Shown: positions 53,614-64,000 of the stretch, in pieces | Layout: every line of letters starts with the position of its first letter | Position numbering within the stretch: the first letter of the stretch is position 1 | Source: Pisaster brevispinus | Taxonomy: Eukaryota; Echinodermata; Asteroidea; Forcipulatida; Asteriidae | DNA: 64,000 nucleotides | Assembly: GCA_023634235.1 (NCBI GenBank) | Contig: JAMKCF010000011.1 | Span: 19,020,027-19,084,026, forward strand | Reading direction: 5' to 3' | Position numbers and translations under genes: made by a program | The notes under the pieces: generated by a model | Seen by the model: the letters and a program-made list of their open reading frames with translations, nothing else | The model's database searches: none | Told to the model about the DNA's origin: nothing

Positions 53614-54560
53614 TCAACGAGCCATTGTATTCTGCCATATAAATGTATGAATAAAATGCATCCTATATACCTCACACGTAGATCATTGTTCTTTGAATTT
53701 TTTTTTTATATAATTCATAATTTATTTGTACAGTACACTATACAAAGTTGTAAACAATCTTTAATTTGTTTCAACAATAAGGTATTAAAATTGCTGACTA
53801 AGGCTTAGTAGCTGGAGCTTTTTTTAAAAGACCGGTTGGCTAAAGTCGTTCTGCCGATCAGAGCCATATACGCGTGTTGGCTGCAAGCTTACGTGCGTAG
53901 TTATCACGCGTAAAGCAATCAATACATGCATCAATTTATTGCTATCTATGTGAGGACTTTCCTTTGTCCCTCTAACTTAACACTCTCCATGGACTTAGCA
54001 CATGAAAAAAATGTGAGGACACAAAAATACAAAGGATTCCAATGTGAGGACAGCATTGTCCCTTTTGTATTCCTTTGTTCTACGGTCCCCACTCTTATGG
54101 TAATACCATGCCATACGGTATACTCCGTGTACAATATTTTAGTAACTGCAAAGCGTCACAAGCGTCCTACATGACTCCTATTATTAAACTTTGGAGTGTC
54201 GGAACAGTCATTGCAAAATAAAGTATGATGTTGCACCAATCAAATGACAAGGGTCAATGTGTGCAGTTAAAAAAAAAAAAAAAAAAGATTATTATGCAGA
54301 GTGCAATATTCACTATACAAAAACAACGCGGAAATGCATCCACACAAACAACCTGATCGGGGTGGGGTCCGAGGAGTCAAGGTGGGGGGGGGGGAGAGCT
54401 TGTGTACACCTCATCAAGAAATATCACGCCGACTACAATGATTAAGTAAGAGCGATACTTGGCATTTAGACCCAGGGAAAATCGAGTTAAGAAAAAGGGT
54501 GCGCTCTATCACTAAAATTACACCACTCAAGTTGTATTCTTGGCTAGGTTTTCTAGATAT

Positions 54561-55745
54561 CTATTTCGATCTCATCTTTCGGAGACAGCTAGATGGCTCC
54601 GGAATCATGTGGTACCGACACCGGAGCATGTGACGGAACACCTCCTTGAAGTGCGGGTGTTTCACCCCGTAGATGACGGGGTTGATGGCGCTGTTGAAGA
54701 TGATGATCGCCCCAGTCCACGGTATGACCGGATCGCTGGGCGGTATCATCAGAGCGATGGAAAAGGGAGCCAGGCACGCGATGAAAGCGCACACCACAAC
54801 GAAGAGATTCTTGGTGATCTGTACTTGTCTCTTGCTGAAGCTCTCCGCTGGTTTCTTGTGTAGTTGAGTGCTGCTTGCGCTCGAAGTGTTGGAAGTGTCG
54901 GCCATCTCAATGCCCTTCCCCATCATCTTCTTCATGTGGCCTGTGACGTGGCGGTAGATCTTGAAATAACAGACGAACAGGATGATGAGGGGGATAGGGT
55001 AGAGGAGAGCAGATCCCAGCAGACTGAATAGGTCACTCGTTTCAGCCGAGGTGTCTTGAGTACAAGTCTTGTACTTGTCCGAGTAGCCCCATTTACCGAT
55101 ACCAAAGAGGGGAAGGAAACATACTAATGCTGGATAAAGCCACATGAACACCAACATGGCTGCTATCTTCTTGGGTGTGTAGATAGAGTGGTAAGTCTCC
55201 CTGGATTTAGTGATGAGTACGTACCGGTTTATGGAGATGGCAGCCAGGTTCATGATACTGCAACCAAGGCTGGTAAATCCAATGGCAGCTGCGACCGAGC
55301 AGACCACCTCTGGCATCGGCCAGCCCGTCATGCTAAACAGCGCCACCGCTGAAAATGGCGCAGAAAGACAAGTCACCAGGTCGGCCGAGGCCAAGTTGAC
55401 GACGAAGGCGTTGGTGCGGGTCTGGAGCTTATTGGACAAGACAACGGCCAGAATCACCAAGACGTTCCCTACGAAGCCAAACAAGGACACGAAGCAGACG
55501 AGGCTGCCGATGATGGCTCTCTGCGTGTAGTCCTCGAAGCGGAAGTTTCGACCGTCTCCCATTGGTGTAGTTTCGAAAGGAACACCGCTAGTGGTCGTGA
55601 AGTTCTCAACAAAAGTATCGTCAGTGGAATTCATAAACTCCTGATCAGTTGTCATTACAAAATAACTGTCATCGGTAGCGTTTTCGGGCGAGATGAAAAA
55701 TGTCTGCGTCTCTGACATTATTGTCGTCTCCATTGTGGTTGTCAT
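54561..55745 (-). CDS. GPCR-9: class A receptor, near-duplicate of GPCR-3
   Basis: The chosen Met at 55743-55745 gives 394 aa with 62 residues before GDGRNF, close to the 57 of GPCR-3. The Met four codons later is equally plausible. The open frame extends to 55889 (442 aa), but between them lies a strong acceptor-like sequence (pyrimidine run then tttctag, ending at 55832), so the upstream part is probably intronic. The N-terminus is Ser/Thr-rich with three sequons (N22, N39, N48). The core has FRFEDYTQR, LASAD, NRY, CLAP and NPVIY, and the tail RYHMIPEPSSCLRKMRSK is intact. The core is about 96 percent identical to GPCR-3. The N-terminal sequences cannot be aligned beyond Thr richness. Unlike GPCR-3 it keeps Gly before IGKWGYS. 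Confidence 0.95.
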   Translation of the reverse strand: MTTTMETTIMSETQTFFISPENATDDSYFVMTTDQEFMNSTDDTFVENFTTTSGVPFETTPMGDGRNFRFEDYTQRAIIGSLVCFVSLFGFVGNVLVILAVVLSNKLQTRTNAFVVNLASADLVTCLSAPFSAVALFSMTGWPMPEVVCSVAAAIGFTSLGCSIMNLAAISINRYVLITKSRETYHSIYTPKKIAAMLVFMWLYPALVCFLPLFGIGKWGYSDKYKTCTQDTSAETSDLFSLLGSALLYPIPLIILFVCYFKIYRHVTGHMKKMMGKGIEMADTSNTSSASSTQLHKKPAESFSKRQVQITKNLFVVVCAFIACLAPFSIALMIPPSDPVIPWTGAIIIFNSAINPVIYGVKHPHFKEVFRHMLRCRYHMIPEPSSCLRKMRSK

Positions 55746-56629
55746 TAAAACATTACTGTCATAGTAATTGTGTCTAAGGAAGCCGTTTATCTGGCGTTCT
55801 TTCAAAGTGCACGACCGTCCTTGTAAACTGTCTAGAAAGGAAAAAAAGAATCTCTGATAATTGACCAACCATGATGAAGAAGTTAGCATTTATCCACAGG
55901 GCTTGCCTTTAACGTTTTTTAAAGTCACCAACCAGAATGACCTGTTAGTGTTAATAATGATGGTGATAATGACATCATGAAATAATACTTGGTTCTACCT
56001 CACCATTACCTCAAATCGGAGTCACATGAGATTGTATTTTTTAGTAGTCAACGCAAGGCCACTTTAAAGAAAAGGAGTGCTATTCACACCCGCATGTCCT
56101 ATATGAGGGTCCTCCCAGGGCTCACCACTGTATTTGTAGTGCTAACCGCGAGTACGTTGGACGTTTTCAACGCGCTATCAAGCTTTACAGCCACACCGTG
56201 CATTTAGTGAGTTCTGGACCACGATGTGGCCTCTGTGCTAGTAATTTGCAATGGCAGATGAACCTGCTCTTCGGGTCGATCCTTCCAAAGATGAAGGTCT
56301 TTTTGAACATCTATAGACGAGGAATTTGCGTTACTCACTCAATAGCCAGTGGTTTCAACTCTACCTTAGAAGGTAATATAGCCAAATGGGGTTAAGGTTG
56401 GAAGAAAGCTGTGTTTCTGGGAACTATTATTATTAAAATAATTACTGGTAATGACAGCTAGATTCAGGGTTTACACTATCTAGACCATTCCTCAAATGTG
56501 CTTAACTCACTGGGGAGCATAAGGCCTAACAACCCCATCTGCTTTTAAAATCATCGATAAGAGGTAAAACCAACACAATACAGTCTCAGCCCTCTCATGC
56601 ACCCTTTTGGACCCTTGGGTTAAGAGCAG

Positions 56630-56755
56630 CAATTATGGTTAAGTGTCTTGCTCAAGGACACAAGTGCCACGACTGGGACTCGAACTCACACTTTGCTCAT
56701 CAGAAACACCAGAGGGCGCTTTTCTTCACCGCCCGGCCACGACACCCCACAGTGT
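56630..56755 (-). mobile_element. tRNA-derived SINE fragment
   Basis: The minus strand has ggtgtcgtggccgggcgg, ctggtgtttctgatgagc, then gagttcgagtccc (B box) and gtggcacttgtgtccttg. This is the same family as at 4143, 40785 and 48676. Confidence 0.7.
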
Positions 56756-59546
56756 GGCGACGTACTAACCTTTGGTCGTACTCTTGTAGTGTAATATCAC
56801 CATACTACACAAAGAAATACCAACACATAGTGACTGTACTTCCTAAAATGACATCTTTCCGTCTGTTTCACCACTATCTGTGAGAGATCATTAACACTGT
56901 TGTTTTGCATTCGATATCAGTTACCGATTTGATTTCCCATTTTAATTCTAATTGACTGATCATTCGCTTTGACCTAAATTAGTTCAGCAAAATGAAATCG
57001 GAACAAGATTTTGGGTAAAACCCTCATAACAATGAAGGATTTCTGAGAGCTGTGGGGAAAATCCAGAGAGAAAATCATGTACCGAGACTCATGAATACAA
57101 TGTAAAACACACAAAGATATGAAGGACATTATCCTTTACGGATTATTCAATTTTTCTTTTGTCTTACAACCCGGAGCACTGTGTGTAAACCAGCCCTCTA
57201 AAAAAAGTATATATTTTGTTGACAAACGTAGGGCCCTTTTCTAGATTGAGTCTGGCCAGTTTACTAGTTCAGGGGTTATTAATTTTGGATGAGCATTTCT
57301 CAAGTATTTAGTACTTTTGAATCAACGAACTTTTGAAGTTTTGACGACCAGACAAAAGTATGCCCATTTGCATACATAAACTGATAAATCTGGTAATCTG
57401 GTAGTTGTTCTTGATAAAAGCACTTGATATTCCGGTTTTGAGAATGAGTTAGTCACCATCCTCGGAGCAATGACGGTTTCGGTCAATACGAAACTATTAA
57501 CTGTAGAGGAAATATAATGTTCCATAACTGACCGTTTTTTCTTGAAACAATTGTTTCTGTGATAATCAAATAAATCCAAACCAGGCGGGTACATCACAAA
57601 TATAGATCTTGTGTCACTAATTCATAAGTCAAAGCTTATCGTGAATTTTCATCAGATATTGTACACGAGTGGCTGCTAATACTAGTGCCAAATATTACCG
57701 GAAATGTTATTGTTTATTCTACTCGGCATGGTGTCATTTTTCTTCTTCTTGAGAAATCGACAACAGCCGTTGAATCATTTCATTTATAAGGAAACTAATC
57801 CCATGCGCACATTTCATTTTATCTCGTTTTGGCACAAAAACAAAAACAATTTCAGATGGTGATACAATTAATAATAGAGACGAGTAGATTTTTAAAGTAA
57901 ACAACAGTTGTGCGCTTATTTGCGGACGCCCTCGGTAGCGCCCTCTTACGACAATGACATAATTACATACATGTAACAGAATTTCAGTTACTTTTAACTT
58001 TCTCAACGCCAGAAAAATAACTGTTTATCACTATTCCGGGTCGAATCGGCCAGAAATTACTGGATTTATCTTGGAATATCTTTTCGCAAGAACGCTTGTA
58101 TACTCCTTCCCTTCCGAGTGAATATTATTTTAGCAATGTACTCCCGAGTGCTAAAATGTGGGAATAATATAAACTTTATATTCGCACATGAGTAAGAACT
58201 GGTTTATTTCCACTCACGAACATAGTTTTAGATAGTTATAAATGGCTTACGAAAGAGCAATGATGCGGCCACCTGAAATCTCAGTTTGTGCACTGACGTC
58301 ACACTCGGCTAATGTCTGCCATGTTCGCCATTTTGGGTGAGTCAAACAGACCGTGCAAGTCTCGCACGTATTCGAACATTATTTTGACCACCACTTTGGT
58401 CCACGTACATTGCCTTAACGCGTGAAGGAAACACATTTCGAATACGAGCGAGACGTGTACATGTGTACATGCACGTATACAAACTAGTAAGCATGTGAAC
58501 GCCGCGTGGCCTAAAATGCACACTGTACAACCATAGAGCAAGGACAGAATGGTACAACACACCGGGACATTGACACCAAAAATGGCACCACCAATGTGGT
58601 CAGGTGAATAGGGTCACAAATGGCTTGTGTCGAGGTTACACTGGTATGGATCTACCTCCATGGTTGATGCAATACCGGGTGCAAATACCTGACAACAGAG
58701 ACGATTATTTACACAATGTTTGTACAATATTTTCGCACAAGAAATGAAGGAAGATTTGTGCTGGCTTGTGAAGTACGAAACAGGTTTAAATTGCGAGGCT
58801 TTTGACAAAGAACATCATACTATTGCCCTCTTCCTCCCACGACTATCATCGAAATTTGTCTCACATAGGTCAATATATCTATTGTGGTTTGGTTTGAAAA
58901 ACTCCTGTACCTACAAGTTTCATTCAAGCACCACTGGGCCACACAGTTCGTCGAAGGTCGCGGCCCATTTTAGCACAATGTACATGTACTTGCATGTTGT
59001 GTACACCCGGTGTTTCTTTACCAATTTGTGTAGCCCTGTTCAACTTCAAGTTAATCAGAATTCTTTTTACATTCCACGCATTTCACTGCAAGGGTTTCAA
59101 ATGAAAGTTTGTCCATGCATGGAGCTATAAACTAATTTATTGCTCCACAGTCCATGGCAAGGACAGAGGTGCCTGGAGGAAGGACCTCCACGGTACAATG
59201 CCTTGTGTCAGCCGGTTGTAAACCCAGACGCTTTGCAGGTGGGATGGCGCTGAGGTTCATTGGGTCCAGTAAAGGCCTTTGGCGAGGCATTCCTCGAGCT
59301 AAGGGGCCAATGTCAGATGATTGAAAAACCAAGTGAATATTATATTATGATACGCAGGCCTATATCCACAGTTTATGTGCAGTGTAAACCACCGAGTGTA
59401 CAGGAAGAAGAAATGAAATACATTTGGTTTTGCCAGAGGTATTGTCTGGCATCATCCAATTTTCTAGTTTTTCCAACCATTTCATCCATTTTGGCGGTGA
59501 TATTTGAGTGAAACAAAAATATATTTGTACATGTTCGTACAACGCT

Positions 59547-59579
59547 CGCTTATTTCGATTGCTGCTATCGAAATAAGTG
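59547..59579. repeat. hairpin with 11-bp perfect arms
   Basis: The arms are cttatttcgat and atcgaaataag around the loop tgctgct. This could be a small foldback, a terminator-like artefact or part of a decayed MITE. Confidence 0.5.
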
Positions 59580-61779
59580 TAACGCAGGAATTAATGTGCG
59601 CAGGGAATTGATGTCGTCCTTGGCTTTCCTGGTTAACTATAAAAACTGTTTGGATGAGCGGGTGTCAAGCAGAGGGCGAGTGTCGACGTCGTTGAACAAT
59701 ATAAATTATTGCACAGGAAACAAACGTTTAGGTCAAACTTTAATTATAATTTATTTGACTTATTTAACGATTGAAACAACAGGTACAACAGATCTAGCTT
59801 GTAGATATCTTAGAGGCGAGTCTCTGGAGTTTGGAGCAAATCAGAGCACTCAAGAATGAGAGTCCGAATAAGAACACTTTAAAAAGAGAATTTGGGGGAT
59901 GTTATATAAGGTTTCTGGAGGTGGGGTATATCTAGATTTAGCAATGATGTCACAGAGAAAATACATAAGATCAGTGACATCATTTGAATATAATAAGTTT
60001 GGATGAGGTAATGGTCAGCAGGGGAGTAATGGTCAGTGCCCGGGGGGACCTTGGGGTCATAGCCTAGGAATGTGTGTGGTAAGTTTTACAAGATAAGGGA
60101 GTGAGCTTTGAAGTGAAATGGACCACCTGTCGACAATGTTATGATTACAGGGGGTAGGGGGAATGGTGAATTTAGTGCCAGAAAATGAGCCTTACATAAG
60201 CAACCGATGATTAATTGGAAGTCTTCAAATGTAATTTTCTTGACTTTTGACACTTCTTCAGAGTCAGACAAGCCTAAGAATCTTGCTGGAAGTTGATATA
60301 CATACATGTACATACTGGGGAAGTATCCAGTTACCAAACGATAAACAATAATTGTGTAGTGGTTCATCTATTCATAGAATAAAACAAACCAAATCAACCT
60401 CTGCAGTTTCGAAGGAAATTTCACGCTATATAGAATTACCGACTTACCGTAAACTGGACAGCATTGGGTTCAATTGTGAATACTCCAGCCTCTTTATTCA
60501 CTTAATACTTGAAATCGTTGTTTTCTGACCGCCACCTTGCTGTATGCCGGGACCGTCTATAGACCGTGTGTCTTTTGCTAGGTCAGTCGCTAAATTATAA
60601 CGAGAGTAGAAGATTGACTGAGAAACTGGAATGTCCCATAACGCACATTCCGTGTTAAGAGTTTTGTGTATTCAACACCCGTTCAACCCGGATCTCTGGT
60701 GTGGGGGGTCACACAACACTCCGTTGCCTGTGACGACCAGGCGGAAATCCCGTGTCCGATTTCAGTTGGCTGATGAAATAAAAGGGAACAATCAAATCGA
60801 CGTCAGCGACCACAATGGCGGTGCTATAGCTCGAAGGGGTTTCCCCGTTTTTAAGAGGCACGTTAAGCCCTGGTTGAACACTAACCGAACATAATTGTTG
60901 ACAATTTTTCGGCGAGACTTCAAATCATAAGAAAAATATATATTTAAAGGGAAACATGCCATTTTGGTCATCATCAAAAAACAAATTAAAGATTGCTTTA
61001 ATCCAAAAGCTTAACACCCAGAGTTACACTTAATAAGCTTGATCGTGAAAAAAAAACCGCAAGAACACTTGCCTCTTAATTAAACATTCTAATTAATTTG
61101 GCAAATTATCCACTCCTTGTTTTGGTGCACTAGCCGAAATGACAGTTCAAACACTCTAAAAAAAATTGGACAGTGCATAAACAATGGAACTCATTCCCGT
61201 CTGATGTGCGTCTTTCGCCATCTTTGTCAAGTTTCAAGAAGAATTTTTAAACATTATTGTTCACGGGTGCTTAAGAACACTGTAAAATGTGAATTTATAT
61301 TCACGCCTTGCTTTATATTTACTTGTTTCTAATGTGGTTGTTATCTCAGAAATCCAGAGTACATAAGTAATTATGCCTTATTTTATTGATGACCAATGAA
61401 TTTTTCTCTACTTGGGAGGCCATTCTAACTCTCCACCAAACTCTGGTCCTTGTTTTTTTTTTTTTTTTTTAAATCTTTTAACATCTTCTCTAGTTCAAAT
61501 CTTGCAAATGGTTCATGTAATCATTTAATAACCTCTTCAGATGCACGTTTACCTCTTTGTGAAATCGGGCTCTAATTACCTTGACAAGCAATCGTCTGTT
61601 CTGATAGCTTCCATTTTTATTCACTGTCTCATCAAGCGATTGTTTTCTTCCAGCAACACTGGAACTCAGTTTGTATCGACGGTGCGATGACGTCAGTTAC
61701 TGTCTAGTTATGGTACACAAACATAATTCCAACCGAGTGGGGGCGCTAAAGGATCCACCGGGTGCACTACAGGGCGCCC

Positions 61780-62570
61780 CACACTAAATAAACTCCCATA
61801 GCAACCAATGCTAAATATTCAAAACTACTCAAAAAGTATTTAAAGTCTCTCAGCCTCTTGAAAACCAATCGAATATATTTTCAGACCACTAAACTTCAGA
61901 TTTCTTTTCAATTTTTGGTAACAGTGAACCCCCCAGGTTGCGATAGATTCTTATATTAACACAATCTATTAATTGCATATACATTCAAAAGATTTTGTGG
62001 GTTTACAAATTATGATAACCAGCTTTGCACATGAATTTTGGCCTATTTACAGGGGTCATGCATTTAGTAGATTGTGCAATTACGACGAGTTACCACAACC
62101 CGGGTTCCGTGCTTCAACTTTTGAGGAGACTTGATAAATTTAGGCTTTAAAGTTGGTCCCATTTAGATTGGGAATAGGAAGAGTGCTAAGTGAAGACTGG
62201 CAGCAAGTCTGTTTGGGAAAAAACACATTTGCGGGGGTAATTAGCATAAACCCAAACGGCTGACCTGGCAAAAAATGAAAAGAAATTAGAAGTTTAGTTG
62301 TCCGAAAATATATTTGATTGGTTTTCAAGAGGCTGAGAACATTTTTTTAATAGTATTTTGAAATGTTAGCACTTAGCATTGGTAGCTATAGGAGTTTATA
62401 TGTGCACCCCAAAGCTGCCCAAGTCAAAAAATGATAAATGCTAATATAAAATAAATACAACAAACTAGTTTTAAATATTCGAGCCTCTTGAAAAAAAAAC
62501 CCAAATATATTTTTTAACAAATAAAACTTCATTTTTCTTTTCAATTTTTAATAGGTTAGCCGTTTAGATT
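61780..62570. repeat. foldback repeat, three related arms
   Basis: The arm at about 61780-61925 (cctcttgaaaaccaatcgaa, tatattttcagaccactaaac) has an inverted counterpart at about 62265-62400 and a third, direct, more diverged copy at 62455-62570. The pair could form a long hairpin around 340 bp of spacer. Fragments of the same family seem to lie at 43690-43860. It is non-coding. Confidence 0.7.
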
Positions 62571-64000
62571 TTGAGCTAAACTGGCCTGGCCAGATTCCAA
62601 CTTGGAAAATGACCTTACCCCCTTTTAGCAAAACAGGGCAATTTCTAGAGGGCTTATGTGTACCCAAAATGCTACAGGTTGAAAGTTAGCAATGGGGGCA
62701 CAATATTGTTTACATTTTTCAACAACAAAAGCCACGACCTTCAGATCTTTGATTTACAGAAACATTGTGGGTTTGCACTTTATTAATGAGGCTCTGCGCA
62801 CGAGTTTCTCTCTCTATTTTGTTTATATAATGTAGTGTAGTCCTTTAAAGTTGCATCCAAAATAATTATATCACTGAAAATAATGCTCCACTGAAAAATG
62901 ATAGCTACAAACGTATGGGTTATGGTATTGAAATTTTGAAGGTCATGCGTTGTCTGAAGAAAGTTGCCATACACTGCTATTCATCTGTGTACATGTAGGA
63001 CTGGTAGTGGTAGGACGCCAGGTTGGACGCCCGGTCTCTGTTGCGCGTTGTATGCAACAGAAGAGGGCTCCAACTTGGGCTAGTTTGACTATGGTCTGTG
63101 AATGACAATCTGGAATGGAAGGTCCTGTATTTATGATCGTCATATGAACGGACAGTTCTTCATATTAAGTGCCATTTTAGGGCTTTGCCTTGAAGGGTGC
63201 GCTTCTAAAGCTATTGTAGATATTGCTTTAAGCAGCCTCCACGGTCATCTGAATTATAACCAGACTCTTCCATAATTGTAAAAGGGGTGAGCGTTGATAA
63301 CTGATGATTTCAAAGCATTGCAAAGTCCATGCATCGTATAGTTAAAGTAATGTTAAAAAAAGCTTGTTAGAAAAGAAAATAATGTGTTATTCATGAAACG
63401 AATTCCATGTTTGAGACGCTGTATCTACCAACACGTGCACCATTTATTAGGAAGTAACATTTAAGAATAATGGAACAACCATACGAGATAATGCATGAAC
63501 CGATCAGCTGTGTCGGAAGAGGGCGTTCCGTTTAACATGTCGAGGCCTTTATGGTTAGCAACAAACAACAAACGTCTCTCAGTTGCACACGTGCGATGGC
63601 AAGGAGTTCGAGCATCAGGGAATGTTTCGCGGTAGCCCTTTCAAGTAATTTAAAACAATTTGTTTTTTTTAATTGAAGAGTGAAAATGTTTGGATCGCTG
63701 CCTGGGAAATGCAAGTCTTCATTCGTATAAGTGGTTAGACTTGAAGTACAACTGGATTTGGACCAAAGATCTCGACGTCTGTAGAACTCTTGGAAAAAAA
63801 TCACAACTGCACAGTTCTTGTTTCATTAACTCGTCACATCTTGTTACCACGATTTCCTTTACCACAATGTCTTTCAACTTGCTGAACGTCCTGCCTGGTC
63901 CCATTTGTGGCCATCGGAGCAACAACCCTCATCCAAAGGCGGTAAGTCATTCAACAGAAAGTAGGGTTGCACGACCGACCCCCATTTTCTTACCGGTCAT

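Larger units (their letters stand above)
47541..54560. other. intergenic region between GPCR-8 and GPCR-9
   Basis: No gene was recognised in 7 kb. It holds a complete SINE at 48676, a full-length dispersed MITE at 50494, a CACGTG-containing duplication at 50915, several direct repeats at 50.1 and 52.7-53.2 kb, a gggtca-type cluster with a second ERE-like palindrome at 51652, and a hairpin cluster at 53552. Confidence 0.5.
55746..64000. other. gene-poor right end of the window
   Basis: No gene was recognised in 8.2 kb. Visible contents are a SINE copy at 56630, a hairpin at 59547, and foldback repeats at 61.78-62.57 kb. A 136-aa open frame at 58720-59130 (plus) and an 87-aa one at 60631-60894 (plus) have no family resemblance that I recognise, no neighbours supporting them and no clear splice context. 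Confidence 0.45.

Noticed and set aside
58720..59130. 136-aa plus-strand frame at the right end
   Set aside because: There is no recognisable domain, signal, repeat of conserved residues or splice context. It was kept only as a remark.
60631..60894. 87-aa plus-strand frame containing FPVFKRHVKPWLN
   Set aside because: There is no recognised family, and an overlapping minus-strand frame exists. It is probably a chance frame in a repeat.

Overview
This window looks like nuclear DNA of an echinoderm, most likely a sea star. The evidence is spliced coding exons, AT-rich spacers full of short inverted-repeat elements and tRNA-derived SINEs, and an array of single-exon class A GPCR genes of the kind known to be expanded in echinoderm genomes. 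The species is not determined. There is no bacterial-type operon, CRISPR array or rRNA gene.

Layout. (1) 1-3.8 kb, plus strand: the last two coding exons of a PDIA3/ERp57-like protein disulfide isomerase, ending in a KDEL-like ER-retention signal, followed by a long putative 3'UTR. (2) 5.7-55.9 kb, all on the minus strand: nine intact or nearly intact, intronless-looking rhodopsin-family receptors (called GPCR-1 to GPCR-9 from left to right). Stops are at 5804, 13281, 17296, 22565, 26090, 31703, 35427, 46491 and 54561. All nine share a pre-TM1 motif (F-[RT]-F-[ED]-D-x-T-Q-R), Asn-Arg-Tyr/Phe instead of DRY, Cys-Leu-x-Pro instead of CWxP, an intact NPVIY and a nearly invariant first half of the C-tail. 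(3) 55.9-64 kb: no recognisable gene, only repeats.

How the array grew. GPCR-4, -6 and -7 sit in three copies of a 4-5 kb segmental duplication (A about 20.4-25.1 kb, B 29.1-34.28 kb, C 34.28-38.15 kb). B and C are directly abutted, with a visible junction at 34280. GPCR-3 and GPCR-9 are about 96 percent identical in their cores but 36 kb apart and have unrelated N-termini. Paralogue mosaicism in GPCR-6 versus GPCR-4/-7 suggests gene conversion. GPCR-1 and GPCR-5 have lost the conserved C-tail in two different ways: an in-frame TGA, and a local duplication.

The spacers hold many mobile or structured elements: a Mutator-like MITE with a 9-bp target duplication, two 39-41-bp perfect-palindrome insertions with 8-bp target duplications (one nested in another foldback element), tRNA-derived SINEs, tRNA-like relics travelling with the duplicated units, several minisatellites, and an element whose interior is an inverted array of about 20-bp repeats. 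By family knowledge the receptors are probably plasma-membrane chemosensory or peptide/amine-like receptors. Their ligands cannot be read from the sequence.
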